From the NCBI GenBank assembly GCA_031399085.1, contig JANNOQ010000105.1, forward strand, positions 248,001 through 312,000: a stretch of 64,000 nucleotides of DNA. The letters run 5' to 3'. Shown piece by piece: positions 8,594 to 17,030 of this stretch (its first letter is position 1; the number at the start of each line of letters is the position of its first letter). Source of the stretch: R-RK-3 sp031399085. Its GTDB lineage: Bacteria > Pseudomonadota > Alphaproteobacteria > Rhizobiales > Rhodomicrobiaceae. A program made the translations under genes and the position numbers. Under the pieces are notes generated by a model that saw only the letters and a program-made list of their open reading frames with translations, did not search any database and was not told the DNA's origin.

Positions 8594-10315
8594 ATGCGGA
8601 TTTTCCTCTCCTATCACACGCCCGACGGGCAGCGCGCCGAGGCGCTGAAACGCGCCATCGAGGCCAAGATTGCCGGCGCGGAGGTGTTTTACGCGCCGAG
8701 TTCGCTAAAGGCGGGGCGGTTCTGGATGCCGCAGCTTGGCGAGGCCATCACGGCGGCGGATGCGTTTTTGCTGCTGGTCGGCGAGCGGCTGGGGCCGTAT
8801 CAGACCATCGAATATTACCAGGCTTTCGAGCGGCGCACGATGGAGCCCGGCTTTCCGCTGGTGCCGGTGTTGACGGCGGCGAAAGCGCCCGGCCTGCCCT
8901 TCCTCAACCAGATCCACTGGATCGCCTCGCTCGAACCGCACGCCGAGCCGGACCTGGCGCGCATCGTTGCGGCGCTGCAAGGCGGGGCGATCGAGAAGGG
9001 CAGCGAATTATGGCGCGGCATCAACCCTTATCGCGGCCTGGAATCGCTGCGCGAGGAGGACGCGGCGTTCTTTTTCGGCCGCGAGGCGGAGATCGCCAGC
9101 GTGCTGGGCGCGCTCACGGCAACGGAGAACCGCGCGGCGACGCTGGTCGGCAATTCGGGCGTCGGCAAATCCTCGCTGATTGAGGCGGGGGTGTTCGCGG
9201 CGCTGAAGCGGCGGCAATGGCCGGGCGGCGGCGCGTGGCCGGAGACGCTGGGGGCCAGCCGGCAATGGGCGTTCCTCACCATCCGGCCGGGCGAGGACCC
9301 GCTCAAGGCGCTGATCGCCGCCTTCTCCGAACTCTGGTTTAGCGACGCGACCGACCCGGAGCGCATCGAGCGGCGCAACCATTGGGAGCGCCTCTTGCGC
9401 GCGGGCGAATGCGGCCTCACCGACCTGATCGATGTCACCCACAAACGCTTTGCGCAAGAATTGCAGCTCGCCGCGCCCGCCCGTATCATCCTCAACATCA
9501 ACCAATCCGAGGAGCTGTACACCCTCACGCCGGACGCGCAGCGCGAGCCGTTCTCGCGCCTGATCGCCGATGGCCTCGCCGACCGCCGCCTCGGCGTGCT
9601 CGCCTCTCTGCGCTCGGAATATTACGGCGCGCTGCAGGCCAATCTGCCGCTGGAGACCGCCTCGCGCAAAATCGACGTGCTGCCGCTGGGCGCGCCCGGC
9701 CTGAAAACCGTCATCTCCGGCCCGGCGCGGCTGCTCGGCGCAGCGTTCGAGAGCGAGGAGCTGGCCGATTTCATCGTCAAGGGCGCGGGCGGCGACAAGG
9801 GCGCGCTGCCGCTGCTCGCCGACTATATGACGGACCTGTGGACCCGGATGCAGGCGCGCGGCGACGGCGTGCTGCGGCTCGCCGATCAGGCCGATCTGAT
9901 CGATGCGGGACGCGCGCTGTCGGTGCGGGCGAATAAATTCCTCGCTCAGTATCCCAAGGACTACGAGGCGGTCAAGCGCCTGTTCACCTTGCGCCTTGCC
10001 CTGGTGCCGGATGAGGGCGAGCCGGTGCGCCGCCAGGTGTTGCGCGACCGCCTCAGCCCGGACGAGGTCCGCCTCGCCGACCGCCTCGCCGGGCAGGATT
10101 GGCGGCTGGTGCTCTCCGGCCATGCGGGCGGCGACCCGAACGCGCCGCTGGTGGTCGAGATCGCGCATGAGGTGCTGCTGGAGCGCTGGGACACCTGCAT
10201 GAGTGGGTCAGGGCCGAGCGGCAGTTCCTGGTGCCAAAGGGCCGCGTCGAGAAGGCGCGCGCGCGCTGGGAGAAGACGGCCACGGACCCGGCGGCGCGCG
10301 ATCGGCAGGCGCTGA
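8594..10315 (+). CDS. TIR-nSTAND NTPase receptor, N-terminal part (frameshifted)
   Basis: A TIR domain (residues 1-125, starting RIFLSYHTPDGQRAEALK, with a Glu in the YQTIEYYQAFER helix at the usual NADase position) is joined to a STAND ATPase of the nSTAND1 type. The ATPase begins NPYRGLESLREEDAAFFFGR, has Walker A GNSGVGKSSL near residue 188, and a Walker B-like ILNINQSEELYTL near 300, where the usual Asp is Asn. At about 10190-10195 one base is missing: the protein reads ...LLERWDT and then leaves the family, while the next frame continues LHEWVRAERQFLV. It ends out of frame at 10315. TIR-STAND proteins are bacterial immune receptors; this copy is probably inactive or split, unless the frameshift is a sequencing error. 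The start at ATG 8594 fits the first TIR strand. Confidence 0.85.
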   Translation: MRIFLSYHTPDGQRAEALKRAIEAKIAGAEVFYAPSSLKAGRFWMPQLGEAITAADAFLLLVGERLGPYQTIEYYQAFERRTMEPGFPLVPVLTAAKAPGLPFLNQIHWIASLEPHAEPDLARIVAALQGGAIEKGSELWRGINPYRGLESLREEDAAFFFGREAEIASVLGALTATENRAATLVGNSGVGKSSLIEAGVFAALKRRQWPGGGAWPETLGASRQWAFLTIRPGEDPLKALIAAFSELWFSDATDPERIERRNHWERLLRAGECGLTDLIDVTHKRFAQELQLAAPARIILNINQSEELYTLTPDAQREPFSRLIADGLADRRLGVLASLRSEYYGALQANLPLETASRKIDVLPLGAPGLKTVISGPARLLGAAFESEELADFIVKGAGGDKGALPLLADYMTDLWTRMQARGDGVLRLADQADLIDAGRALSVRANKFLAQYPKDYEAVKRLFTLRLALVPDEGEPVRRQVLRDRLSPDEVRLADRLAGQDWRLVLSGHAGGDPNAPLVVEIAHEVLLERWDTCMSGSGPSGSSWCQRAASRRRARAGRRRPRTRRRAIGRR

Positions 10316-11868
10316 TGCAGGGCCTCGATCTAATCCAGGCGGAGCCATATCTGGCGACGCGGGAGAAGGATTTCGAGCCGCCGGACGCGGACTATATCCG
10401 CCTTAGCATCCGCGCGCGTGACGAGGCCACCGAGGCGGCGCAGCGCTTGTGGCGGCGCGTGCAATGGGGCATCGGGACTTCTTTCGTCACAGTCTCGGTG
10501 ATCGCTCTAGCGGCAATTGCTTTCTTCGTGGAATCGAGAGACGCCAATCAAAAATTGACGATGCAAACATCGCAACTTGAGCAATCTATTCGGGCATCAA
10601 GACTTCAAATTTCAGCCGACACACTGTTTGAACGCGGCAATTTGAACGAGGCATTTGAATCAATTACGGAAGCAACCAAAATTTTTCGAAGCATTGCGGC
10701 ACAGGCGCCAGAAGTGAATATTTGGTGGCGCGATCTTTCCGCGAGCCTCAGTAAGGTTGGAGACATTCGCTATGCGCAAGGCGATATGCAAGCTGCAATC
10801 GAAAACTACCGCGAAACCCTCGCCATCAGAGATAAGCTCGCAAAGGACGATCCAACACGCCCAGAGTGGCAGCGCGACCTGTCCATCAGCTATGACCGCA
10901 TCGCCGACGTCTTCCTGGCCGCAGGCGATCGAACCGCCGCTCTCGAAAATTACCGCAAATCCCTCGCCATCAGAGATAAGCTCGTAAAGGACGATCCAAC
11001 ACACCCAGAGTGGCAGCACGGCCTGTCAGTGAGCCATAATAAGATCGCCGACGTCCTCCTGGCCGCAGGCGATCGAACCGCCGCTCTCGAAAATTACCAC
11101 AAATCCCTCGCCATCACAGAAAAGCTTGTCAAGGACGATGATAGAGTTGTTCAATATCTGACCGATCTGATCGTGTCGCACTATAAGCTTGCCAAAGCGG
11201 GCGATGCGCCGCGCGAGAATTTGCAGAAGGCGCTTGGGATCGCGAAAAAGCTCGAAGCGGACGGCAAGCTCACGGAGCAGCTGCAGGGGGAGGTTAGGTT
11301 GCTTGAGGGGGCGCTCACCGCGCTTGATGCATTGGCAGCGCAGGCGGCGTTCGAGGCGGGGGACTACGCCAACGCGGCCAAATTGCGCAAAGAGGTGGTG
11401 GAGGCCATCGAAAAGCGGGCAACCAAGCAGGCGCGCAACCCCTGGGCGGAAATGGTGACCGCGCTTGGCAAAACTGCCTTTTTAAACGGGATCATCAGTG
11501 GCGTGGATGCCCTGAGCGCGTTTAGCGGCAAGCCCGGCGCGGAGACGGTGGGCGCGCTTGGCAATTATGCCTTCTATGCGGTGTTCGCGCGCCAATTCGA
11601 CGAGGCGCTCGCCGCCTCCGACCGCGCTTTGGCGCTCGATCCGGATCAGCTCTGGATCGCCACCAACCGGGCGCACGCGCTGATGTTCCTCGGCCGCGCG
11701 GAGGCGGCGCGCGCCGCATTTCTGGAGCATAAGGGCAAGCCGATACCGAACAATGAGAACAAGCCATGGGAGCAGGTGATCTTGGAAGATTTCGCCGCCT
11801 TCGAGCAGGGCGGCCTGACGCATCCGCAGATGGCGGAGATCAAGGCGCTGCTGTCCGCCCCGCAATGA
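10231..11868 (+). CDS. TM-TPR C-terminal part of the TIR-nSTAND receptor
   Basis: The frame is the true continuation of the upstream TIR-nSTAND gene, in which LHEWVRAERQFLV lies before the nominal GTG at 10231. No ribosome site supports an independent start. After a linker comes one membrane helix (GIGTSFVTVSVIALAAIAFFV, about 10470-10530) and then TPR-like helical repeats of 48 residues with the phrase DDPTxPEWQ..LSxSxxxIADVxLAAGDRTAALENY. A further helical region with TPR-like pairs ends at 11868. The TPR part is the usual ligand or phage-protein sensor of STAND receptors. Whole gene without the frameshift: about 1,090 residues. The SLATT-like gene follows 69 bases later. Confidence 0.8.
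   Translation: MPKGRVEKARARWEKTATDPAARDRQALMQGLDLIQAEPYLATREKDFEPPDADYIRLSIRARDEATEAAQRLWRRVQWGIGTSFVTVSVIALAAIAFFVESRDANQKLTMQTSQLEQSIRASRLQISADTLFERGNLNEAFESITEATKIFRSIAAQAPEVNIWWRDLSASLSKVGDIRYAQGDMQAAIENYRETLAIRDKLAKDDPTRPEWQRDLSISYDRIADVFLAAGDRTAALENYRKSLAIRDKLVKDDPTHPEWQHGLSVSHNKIADVLLAAGDRTAALENYHKSLAITEKLVKDDDRVVQYLTDLIVSHYKLAKAGDAPRENLQKALGIAKKLEADGKLTEQLQGEVRLLEGALTALDALAAQAAFEAGDYANAAKLRKEVVEAIEKRATKQARNPWAEMVTALGKTAFLNGIISGVDALSAFSGKPGAETVGALGNYAFYAVFARQFDEALAASDRALALDPDQLWIATNRAHALMFLGRAEAARAAFLEHKGKPIPNNENKPWEQVILEDFAAFEQGGLTHPQMAEIKALLSAPQ
10831..11118 (+). repeat. Two near-identical 144-base TPR repeat units
   Basis: The units 10831-10974 and 10975-11118 are each 48 codons and differ at only a modest number of bases; long blocks such as GGCCGCAGGCGATCGAACCG are identical. 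A partial, more diverged unit precedes them (from about 10770). High DNA identity between units indicates recent duplication or ongoing homogenisation of the sensor region. Confidence 0.85.
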
Positions 11869-11937
11869 GCGCGCGTGACAGCGCCGCCGCCTGCGGCTAT
11901 TTGGAATAGGGCATTCGAGCGGCTGGGGAGCACGGGC

Positions 11938-12996
11938 ATGGCGGACACACACGCACAAAACGCGGCGGCGGCGGCCATCGGCGCGGACGATCCGGCCGCC
12001 GACTGGCAGTTGCGCCCGGACACCCATGCCGCGGCCCTGCCGCCCGAGGCCGGCACGCTCGCCCGCATCCTGCAAAGCGCCGATGTGCGCGCGATCATGA
12101 CGCGCTACACCGCCGCCGACAGCCGGGCCGTCGCGGCGCAGGCCGTGTACAAAAAGCGCAGCCGGCAGGCGATTTACGCCCGGCTCGGCGCGATCCTGGT
12201 CGGCGGCTTGTTTCTGTTGCCGCTGGGCGGGGCGGGCGTCGCTGGCGTCTCGGCGGTGAAGCTGGGCATCGTGGTGCAATATGCCTGCCTGGGCATCGCC
12301 TTGGGGCTGGCCGCGTTTCTGAGCGCGCGCAAATTGTTCTCCCGCTGGATGGAGGCGCGCGCGGAAGCTGAACTCGCCCGCCTTGCGCTGTTCGACGTGG
12401 TGATGGAGGCGGACGAAGCCGCGCGCCCCGGCGAATTACCCGTGCTGCCGCTAAAGCTGGACTATCTGCGCCGCTACCAGCTCGACGTGCAGACCCGCTA
12501 TTATCTCGGGCGCGGCGAGCAGCACCAGCACGCGGCCGGCCAGACCGAGCGGGCGATTTTATGGCTCAATGTTCTCAGCGTGGCGAGCTTCCTGCCGCTC
12601 TTCGTGGTCGCGGCGGATTATCTCGGCCTCATCCACATCGCGAACGTCTCGGCCCTGCTCGGCGTGCTCGCGCTCGGCACGGCGTTCTCCGGCATCCTGG
12701 GCGCGCTCTCGGCGATCTCGTCGATGAATCTGGATGAGCGCAACGCCGCGCGCTATCTGGTCGTGCATGAGAATTTGAAGGATTTGTCCGGCGCAAGCCT
12801 AGCCCAGGCGCGCGAGGCGGCGGCGCGAGGCGATGACGCCGCCGTCCGGCAATTCACCGACGCCGTGCAGCGGCTGATCTCCTCCGAGCACCAGGAATGG
12901 ATCGTGCTGCGCAACCACATCAAGCGGCCCGAGCATCTGGTGGCGGTGGCGCTCGATCCGGTGCGGCTGGGGATGCCGGCGGAGGGCGGCATCTAA
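11938..12996 (+). CDS. SLATT-like four-helix membrane protein
   Basis: The 352-residue protein has two membrane hairpins: helices at about residues 62-82 and 90-112, and again near 200-223 and 228-252. Each hairpin is preceded by a basic, tyrosine-containing amphipathic stretch (AVYKKRSRQAIYARLG and TRYYLGRGEQHQHAAGQTER) and followed by a charged helix, so it looks like a doubled SLATT module. SLATT proteins are membrane effectors repeatedly found with SLOG, TIR and nucleotidyltransferase conflict systems; opening of a pore is the presumed action. Assignment rests on architecture, not on catalytic residues. ATG 11938 follows a GGGGAG site; GTG 11875 is the alternative start. It sits between the two TIR genes. 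Confidence 0.7.
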   Translation: MADTHAQNAAAAAIGADDPAADWQLRPDTHAAALPPEAGTLARILQSADVRAIMTRYTAADSRAVAAQAVYKKRSRQAIYARLGAILVGGLFLLPLGGAGVAGVSAVKLGIVVQYACLGIALGLAAFLSARKLFSRWMEARAEAELARLALFDVVMEADEAARPGELPVLPLKLDYLRRYQLDVQTRYYLGRGEQHQHAAGQTERAILWLNVLSVASFLPLFVVAADYLGLIHIANVSALLGVLALGTAFSGILGALSAISSMNLDERNAARYLVVHENLKDLSGASLAQAREAAARGDDAAVRQFTDAVQRLISSEHQEWIVLRNHIKRPEHLVAVALDPVRLGMPAEGGI

Positions 12997-13091
12997 ATCC
13001 CTGCATGTGTGAATATATAAAATCTGTATTAATGCTTAGACATTCGGCGGGGTAATATCATCACATCCGTGTCCGCGATTTCCGGTGACCG

Positions 13092-16000
13092 ATGCCCCCC
13101 GCAAACGATCCCAAAACCTACGCCGCCTTCATCAGCTACCGGCACCTTGCCCGCGACCGGGAATGGGCGATCCGGCTGTTCGAGGCGCTGGAGACCTACC
13201 GGACGCCGAAATCGCTGCAACAGCAGGGCTATCCGGCGCGGCTCGGCAAGCTGTTCCGCGACGAGGACGAAATCCCCGCCTCGACCGATCTCTCCGACCA
13301 GATCCGGCAGGCGCTCGCCCGCAGTTCCGTCCTCATCGTCGTCTGCTCGCCCGACACGCCGAAATCGCAATGGATCAGGCGCGAAATCGCGCTGTTCCAG
13401 GAGATGGGAAAAGGCGACCGCGTCATCCCGCTGCTGATCGCGGGTGAACCGGCGGACTCGTTCCCGCCGGAACTGCTCCGCCGCCGGACGGAACGGACGC
13501 TGGCCGACGGCACGAAAGAGGAATTTTGGGAGGAGCTGGAGCCGGTCGCGGCGGATGTTCGCCCGCGCAAGGACGAGTCCACCAAAAAGACCTTTCAGCG
13601 CGCGCTGCTGCGCCTCGCCGCCGCCGCGCTCGGCGTCACCTATGACGATCTGTATAAGCGCGAGGCCGAGCGGCAGAAAATCATCCGGCGGCGCGTCGCC
13701 GCAGCGGTCACGGCGTGCCTCCTCGCGGTGACGGGCGGCGGCGCGTGGTACTGGGATAGCTATCTCCGGGTCAAGACGAGCTATTGCCTGAATTACGGCG
13801 AGCGCTGGGGCGTGCCGTTTTGCGTCGGCGAGGTCAGCGAGGCCGTCGCGCGCCGGCAGAGCCTGGTTTACAGGTTCTTGGAAAAAGCCGGCCGTCCGGT
13901 CGAGTTGACCCAAATGAATGGGTCGTTTTCACCCGAAAGCGCGGCGGAAAGCTTGGACGCGGAAACATATGCAATCGAAGGCTGGACCAGGGATGCAGCC
14001 CAATTCGTCTTCGATTACCAAGAAAGCGGGTGGCTCAACAGCGTTACGCATTACAACAAAACCGGAACGCGCATTCGCGAGCTGAAATACGCCTTTGCGG
14101 CGGACCGCCGTCAAGGCGTGATCCAATTCGAAAAGGACATTGGAGAATCGGAGCGCCAGCTCGCGGAGGGAACGCGGCTGGGCACGATGGGAAAGGACGA
14201 AACGGGACGCCGCACTTCCATCGGTCAGCACCGCCTGGTTTTCGACGGCGCGGGCTATCTGCTGGAGCGGCGCTTCGAACCGCTTGGCGGCGGCGGGACG
14301 GCGTCAGACGGTCTTGGCGCCTATGGGCGCGCCTATCGCGTGGGAGGCAACGGTCTGATCGCGAGCCTGCGGAACTTGGACGCCGCGGGCGACACGCTTT
14401 TGGACAAGGTCGGCGTCGCCGAGTTGCGCCGCCTTTATGACGGTATGGGACGTCTCATATCGGTCGGCTGGCATGACAAGACCGGATCCCTGGTCCCAAA
14501 CGACCAATGGTTTGCCTCGGTGAAACTCAGCCGGGATGAGGATGGCCGAATCGTCAGGGCTGATTTTCTAGACCGCGATGGGCGCCCGGCGCTTCGCAAA
14601 GACTATGCCATAGCGTATGAGACAGCAGCCTATGACGCCCGGGGAAATTCGGTCGCGGAGTCTTATTTCGGATTGGACGGAAAACCGGCCCTGCGTAAGG
14701 ACTTGGGCGTGGCGCATGTCAGCTTGATACGCGATGCCCGCGGGCGCGAAATCAAGCGGACCTACTTTGGCGAGGATCGCCAGCCCGTGCTCGACAAGGA
14801 TACTGGAGCGGCGCAGGTGACCTGGGATTATGACGCCCGGGGCAATGTCAAAGAACTGAACACTTTCGGTTTGGAAGGCGAGCCGGTGCTCGCCAAGAGT
14901 TGGGGCGCGGCCCGAGTAGCCTATGTCTATGACCAGCGCGGCAATGTTGTCGAGGTCGCGTATTTTGGCGAGGACGGCCAGCCGACGTTAGGCAAAGACT
15001 TCGGTGCGGCGCGCCTGACCTATGTTTATGACGCCCGTGGCAGAAACACTGAAGTCGCCTTTTTCGGCGTTGACGGCCTGCCTGCGCTTAGCAAGGACGT
15101 TGGCACGGCGCGAGAAACCTACTCATATGACTTGCGCGGAAACGTCACTGAGTGGGCCTATTTCGGCATCGATGGGCGGCCCGTGCTGAGCAAGGATCTC
15201 GGCGCAGCGCGGAGAACTGCGGTCTATGATGAGCGGGGCAATCAGATCGAGTGGGCCTATTTCGGGTCGAATGGTCTGCCAATTCTTGACAAGCGTACCG
15301 GGGCGGCAAGGGTGACGGTGGCCTATGACGAGCGAGGTAACAGGATCGAGTGGGCCTATTTCGGCTCTGAAGGGCAGCCTCTGCTTAGTAAAGACGCCGG
15401 GGCTGCGCGGATAAAAAAAACCTATGACGTGCGAGGCAAGGAAATCGAATGGCTTAGTTTCGGCGTCGATGGCTTGCCGATACTCAGCAAGGATAGAGGC
15501 GCGGCGCGCGAAACCTACGGCCACGATGAACGCGGAAATCTGACTCAGACGGCTTATTTCGGTCCCGACGGCAAGCCCGTGCTGAGCCGCGATGAAGGCG
15601 CGGCGCGCATCCAGACAACCTATGACACGCGCGGCAATGTAACCGAATGGAATTATTTTGGCCTCAATGGCGAACCGGTGTTCAGCAAGCCTCTCGGCGC
15701 GGCTCGGATCACGCAAACCTATGACGCACGCGGAAATGCGACCGAAACAGCTTACTTCGGCGATAAGGGCCAGCGGGTGCTCAGCAAGGACGCAGGCGTG
15801 GCGCAGATCACGTTTGCCTATGACGCGCGCAATAACAGAATTGAGGAGGCTTATTTCGGCGTCGACAACCGGCCGACGCTCTACAAAAGCTGGGGTATTG
15901 CGCGCATGACCGTGCGCTTCGATGCGCGGGGCAATGTCATTGAGCAAACGCATTTCGATGAGGCTGGCCAATCCGGCTTTCACAAGCTCATTGGCGCGGT

Positions 16001-17030
16001 CCGGGCAACTTATAGATATGACGCACGCAACAACAGAATTGAGGAGGGCTATTTCGGCGGGGACGGCGAAGCGATGCTTCGGACAGGGTGGGAAGCCGCG
16101 CGACAGATGAGCCTCAATGACCCCAGAATCAAATTAAGTTCGGGGTGGGGAATCGCGCGGGTGACAATCGTTCATGACCCTAACGGCAACCCAATCGAGG
16201 AGTCTTATTTCGACGTGGGTGGCGAGCCAATGCTTAGCGAAGACTCCGAAGCGGCGCGGGTGAAGCGAACGTATGACGAGCGCGGAAATATCGTCGAGTT
16301 TGCTTATTTCGATAAGGATGGCAAGCCGACACTCAGCAAAACGGAAGGCGCGGCGCGGATCGTGAACGTCTATGATGCGAGCGGAAATCTTACAGAGACT
16401 GTCTATCGCGGCGAGAGCGGCGAATTGGTGCCGAGCTATGAATCCGACGCTGCGCGCGTAACCACTCGATACAATGCGCAAGGGAATGCCGTGGAGACCG
16501 CTTATTTCGGTCCGGACGGCCTGCCGACACCCGATCGGACAACCGGCGCGGCGCGCATGACATTCGTCTACGATGCGGCTGGAAATATTATTGAGAAAGC
16601 CTATTTCGGTGCAAACGGTAAGCCAGTCCTTGGCACGGATTGGGGCGCCGCGCGGGTCACAGGCATTTATGATGCGCGCGGAAACCCTATCGAAATGGCA
16701 ACCTTTGGCATCGACGGCCAGCCCGTCCTCAGTGCAAATTTGGGCGCGGCCAAGGTCACTTACCGCTATGACGCCAACAACCGTGAAATCGAGCACGCCT
16801 ATTTCGGCATGAACGGCAGCCCGGCGCTACGCAGGGATTGGGGGGCGGCCCGGGTGACCACCCGATATGATGCGCGAGGCAATGTTGTCGAAGTGGCGTA
16901 TTTCGGAACCAACGGCCAGCCGGTCATCAGCCTCAATTCGGGAGCTGCGCGGACAACGTATAAACACAACGCGCGCGGCGAGGTTATCGAGGAGAATTTT
17001 TATGGCGTCAGGGGAGAGCGGTTAAATTGA
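13092..17030 (+). CDS. TIR domain protein with about 25 tandem 33-residue YD-like repeats
   Basis: The 1,312-residue protein starts with a TIR domain (residues 10-140: AAFISYRHLARDREWAIRL, FRDEDEIPASTDLSDQIRQAL, LIVVCSPDTPKSQWIRREI, GDRVIPLLIAGEP). In S-x-W-x-x-x-E the Glu near residue 98 is the expected NAD-cleaving residue. A juxtamembrane segment ending LYKREAERQKIIRRR leads to one membrane helix near 203-222. Then comes a cysteine-containing stretch and a long array with consensus ARxTxxYDxRGNxxExAYFGxDGxPxLSKDxG. The TIR, TM, repeat order suggests a cytoplasmic signal-making enzyme with an extracytoplasmic or membrane-proximal repeat shell. It overlaps the patatin-SLOG gene by four bases (TTGA), a strong sign of coupled translation. 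Confidence 0.88.
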   Translation: MPPANDPKTYAAFISYRHLARDREWAIRLFEALETYRTPKSLQQQGYPARLGKLFRDEDEIPASTDLSDQIRQALARSSVLIVVCSPDTPKSQWIRREIALFQEMGKGDRVIPLLIAGEPADSFPPELLRRRTERTLADGTKEEFWEELEPVAADVRPRKDESTKKTFQRALLRLAAAALGVTYDDLYKREAERQKIIRRRVAAAVTACLLAVTGGGAWYWDSYLRVKTSYCLNYGERWGVPFCVGEVSEAVARRQSLVYRFLEKAGRPVELTQMNGSFSPESAAESLDAETYAIEGWTRDAAQFVFDYQESGWLNSVTHYNKTGTRIRELKYAFAADRRQGVIQFEKDIGESERQLAEGTRLGTMGKDETGRRTSIGQHRLVFDGAGYLLERRFEPLGGGGTASDGLGAYGRAYRVGGNGLIASLRNLDAAGDTLLDKVGVAELRRLYDGMGRLISVGWHDKTGSLVPNDQWFASVKLSRDEDGRIVRADFLDRDGRPALRKDYAIAYETAAYDARGNSVAESYFGLDGKPALRKDLGVAHVSLIRDARGREIKRTYFGEDRQPVLDKDTGAAQVTWDYDARGNVKELNTFGLEGEPVLAKSWGAARVAYVYDQRGNVVEVAYFGEDGQPTLGKDFGAARLTYVYDARGRNTEVAFFGVDGLPALSKDVGTARETYSYDLRGNVTEWAYFGIDGRPVLSKDLGAARRTAVYDERGNQIEWAYFGSNGLPILDKRTGAARVTVAYDERGNRIEWAYFGSEGQPLLSKDAGAARIKKTYDVRGKEIEWLSFGVDGLPILSKDRGAARETYGHDERGNLTQTAYFGPDGKPVLSRDEGAARIQTTYDTRGNVTEWNYFGLNGEPVFSKPLGAARITQTYDARGNATETAYFGDKGQRVLSKDAGVAQITFAYDARNNRIEEAYFGVDNRPTLYKSWGIARMTVRFDARGNVIEQTHFDEAGQSGFHKLIGAVRATYRYDARNNRIEEGYFGGDGEAMLRTGWEAARQMSLNDPRIKLSSGWGIARVTIVHDPNGNPIEESYFDVGGEPMLSEDSEAARVKRTYDERGNIVEFAYFDKDGKPTLSKTEGAARIVNVYDASGNLTETVYRGESGELVPSYESDAARVTTRYNAQGNAVETAYFGPDGLPTPDRTTGAARMTFVYDAAGNIIEKAYFGANGKPVLGTDWGAARVTGIYDARGNPIEMATFGIDGQPVLSANLGAAKVTYRYDANNREIEHAYFGMNGSPALRRDWGAARVTTRYDARGNVVEVAYFGTNGQPVISLNSGAARTTYKHNARGEVIEENFYGVRGERLN
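14520..17027 (+). repeat. Array of about 25 33-codon repeats inside the TIR gene
   Basis: From residue 477 onward the period is 33 residues (99 bases). Nearly every unit carries YD-x-R-G-N, then E-x-A-Y-F-G, then D-G-x-P-x-L. The first two or three units and one near 16110 (which reads NDPRIKLSSGWG) are degenerate or shortened; the others are complete. Units differ clearly in DNA sequence, so the array is old, unlike the near-identical TPR units at 10831-11118. The unit resembles YD/Rhs or MORN-like beta-hairpin repeats, but I cannot assign it to a named family. Confidence 0.88.

Noticed and set aside
9008..10168. 386-codon - strand frame opposite the TIR-nSTAND gene
   Set aside because: High-GC shadow frame; the + strand carries clear TIR and Walker motifs.
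10180..10200. Programmed -1 frameshift at the TIR-nSTAND junction
   Set aside because: No slippery heptamer or following stable hairpin was evident; a plain one-base loss explains the data better.
15123..15983. 286-codon - strand frame with its own regular repeats
   Set aside because: The periodicity is only the mirror image of the 99-base repeats of the TIR gene.
14520..17027. Possible CRISPR array because of regular 99-base spacing
   Set aside because: Units are coding, diverged and lack constant repeats with unique spacers; the period equals 33 codons.
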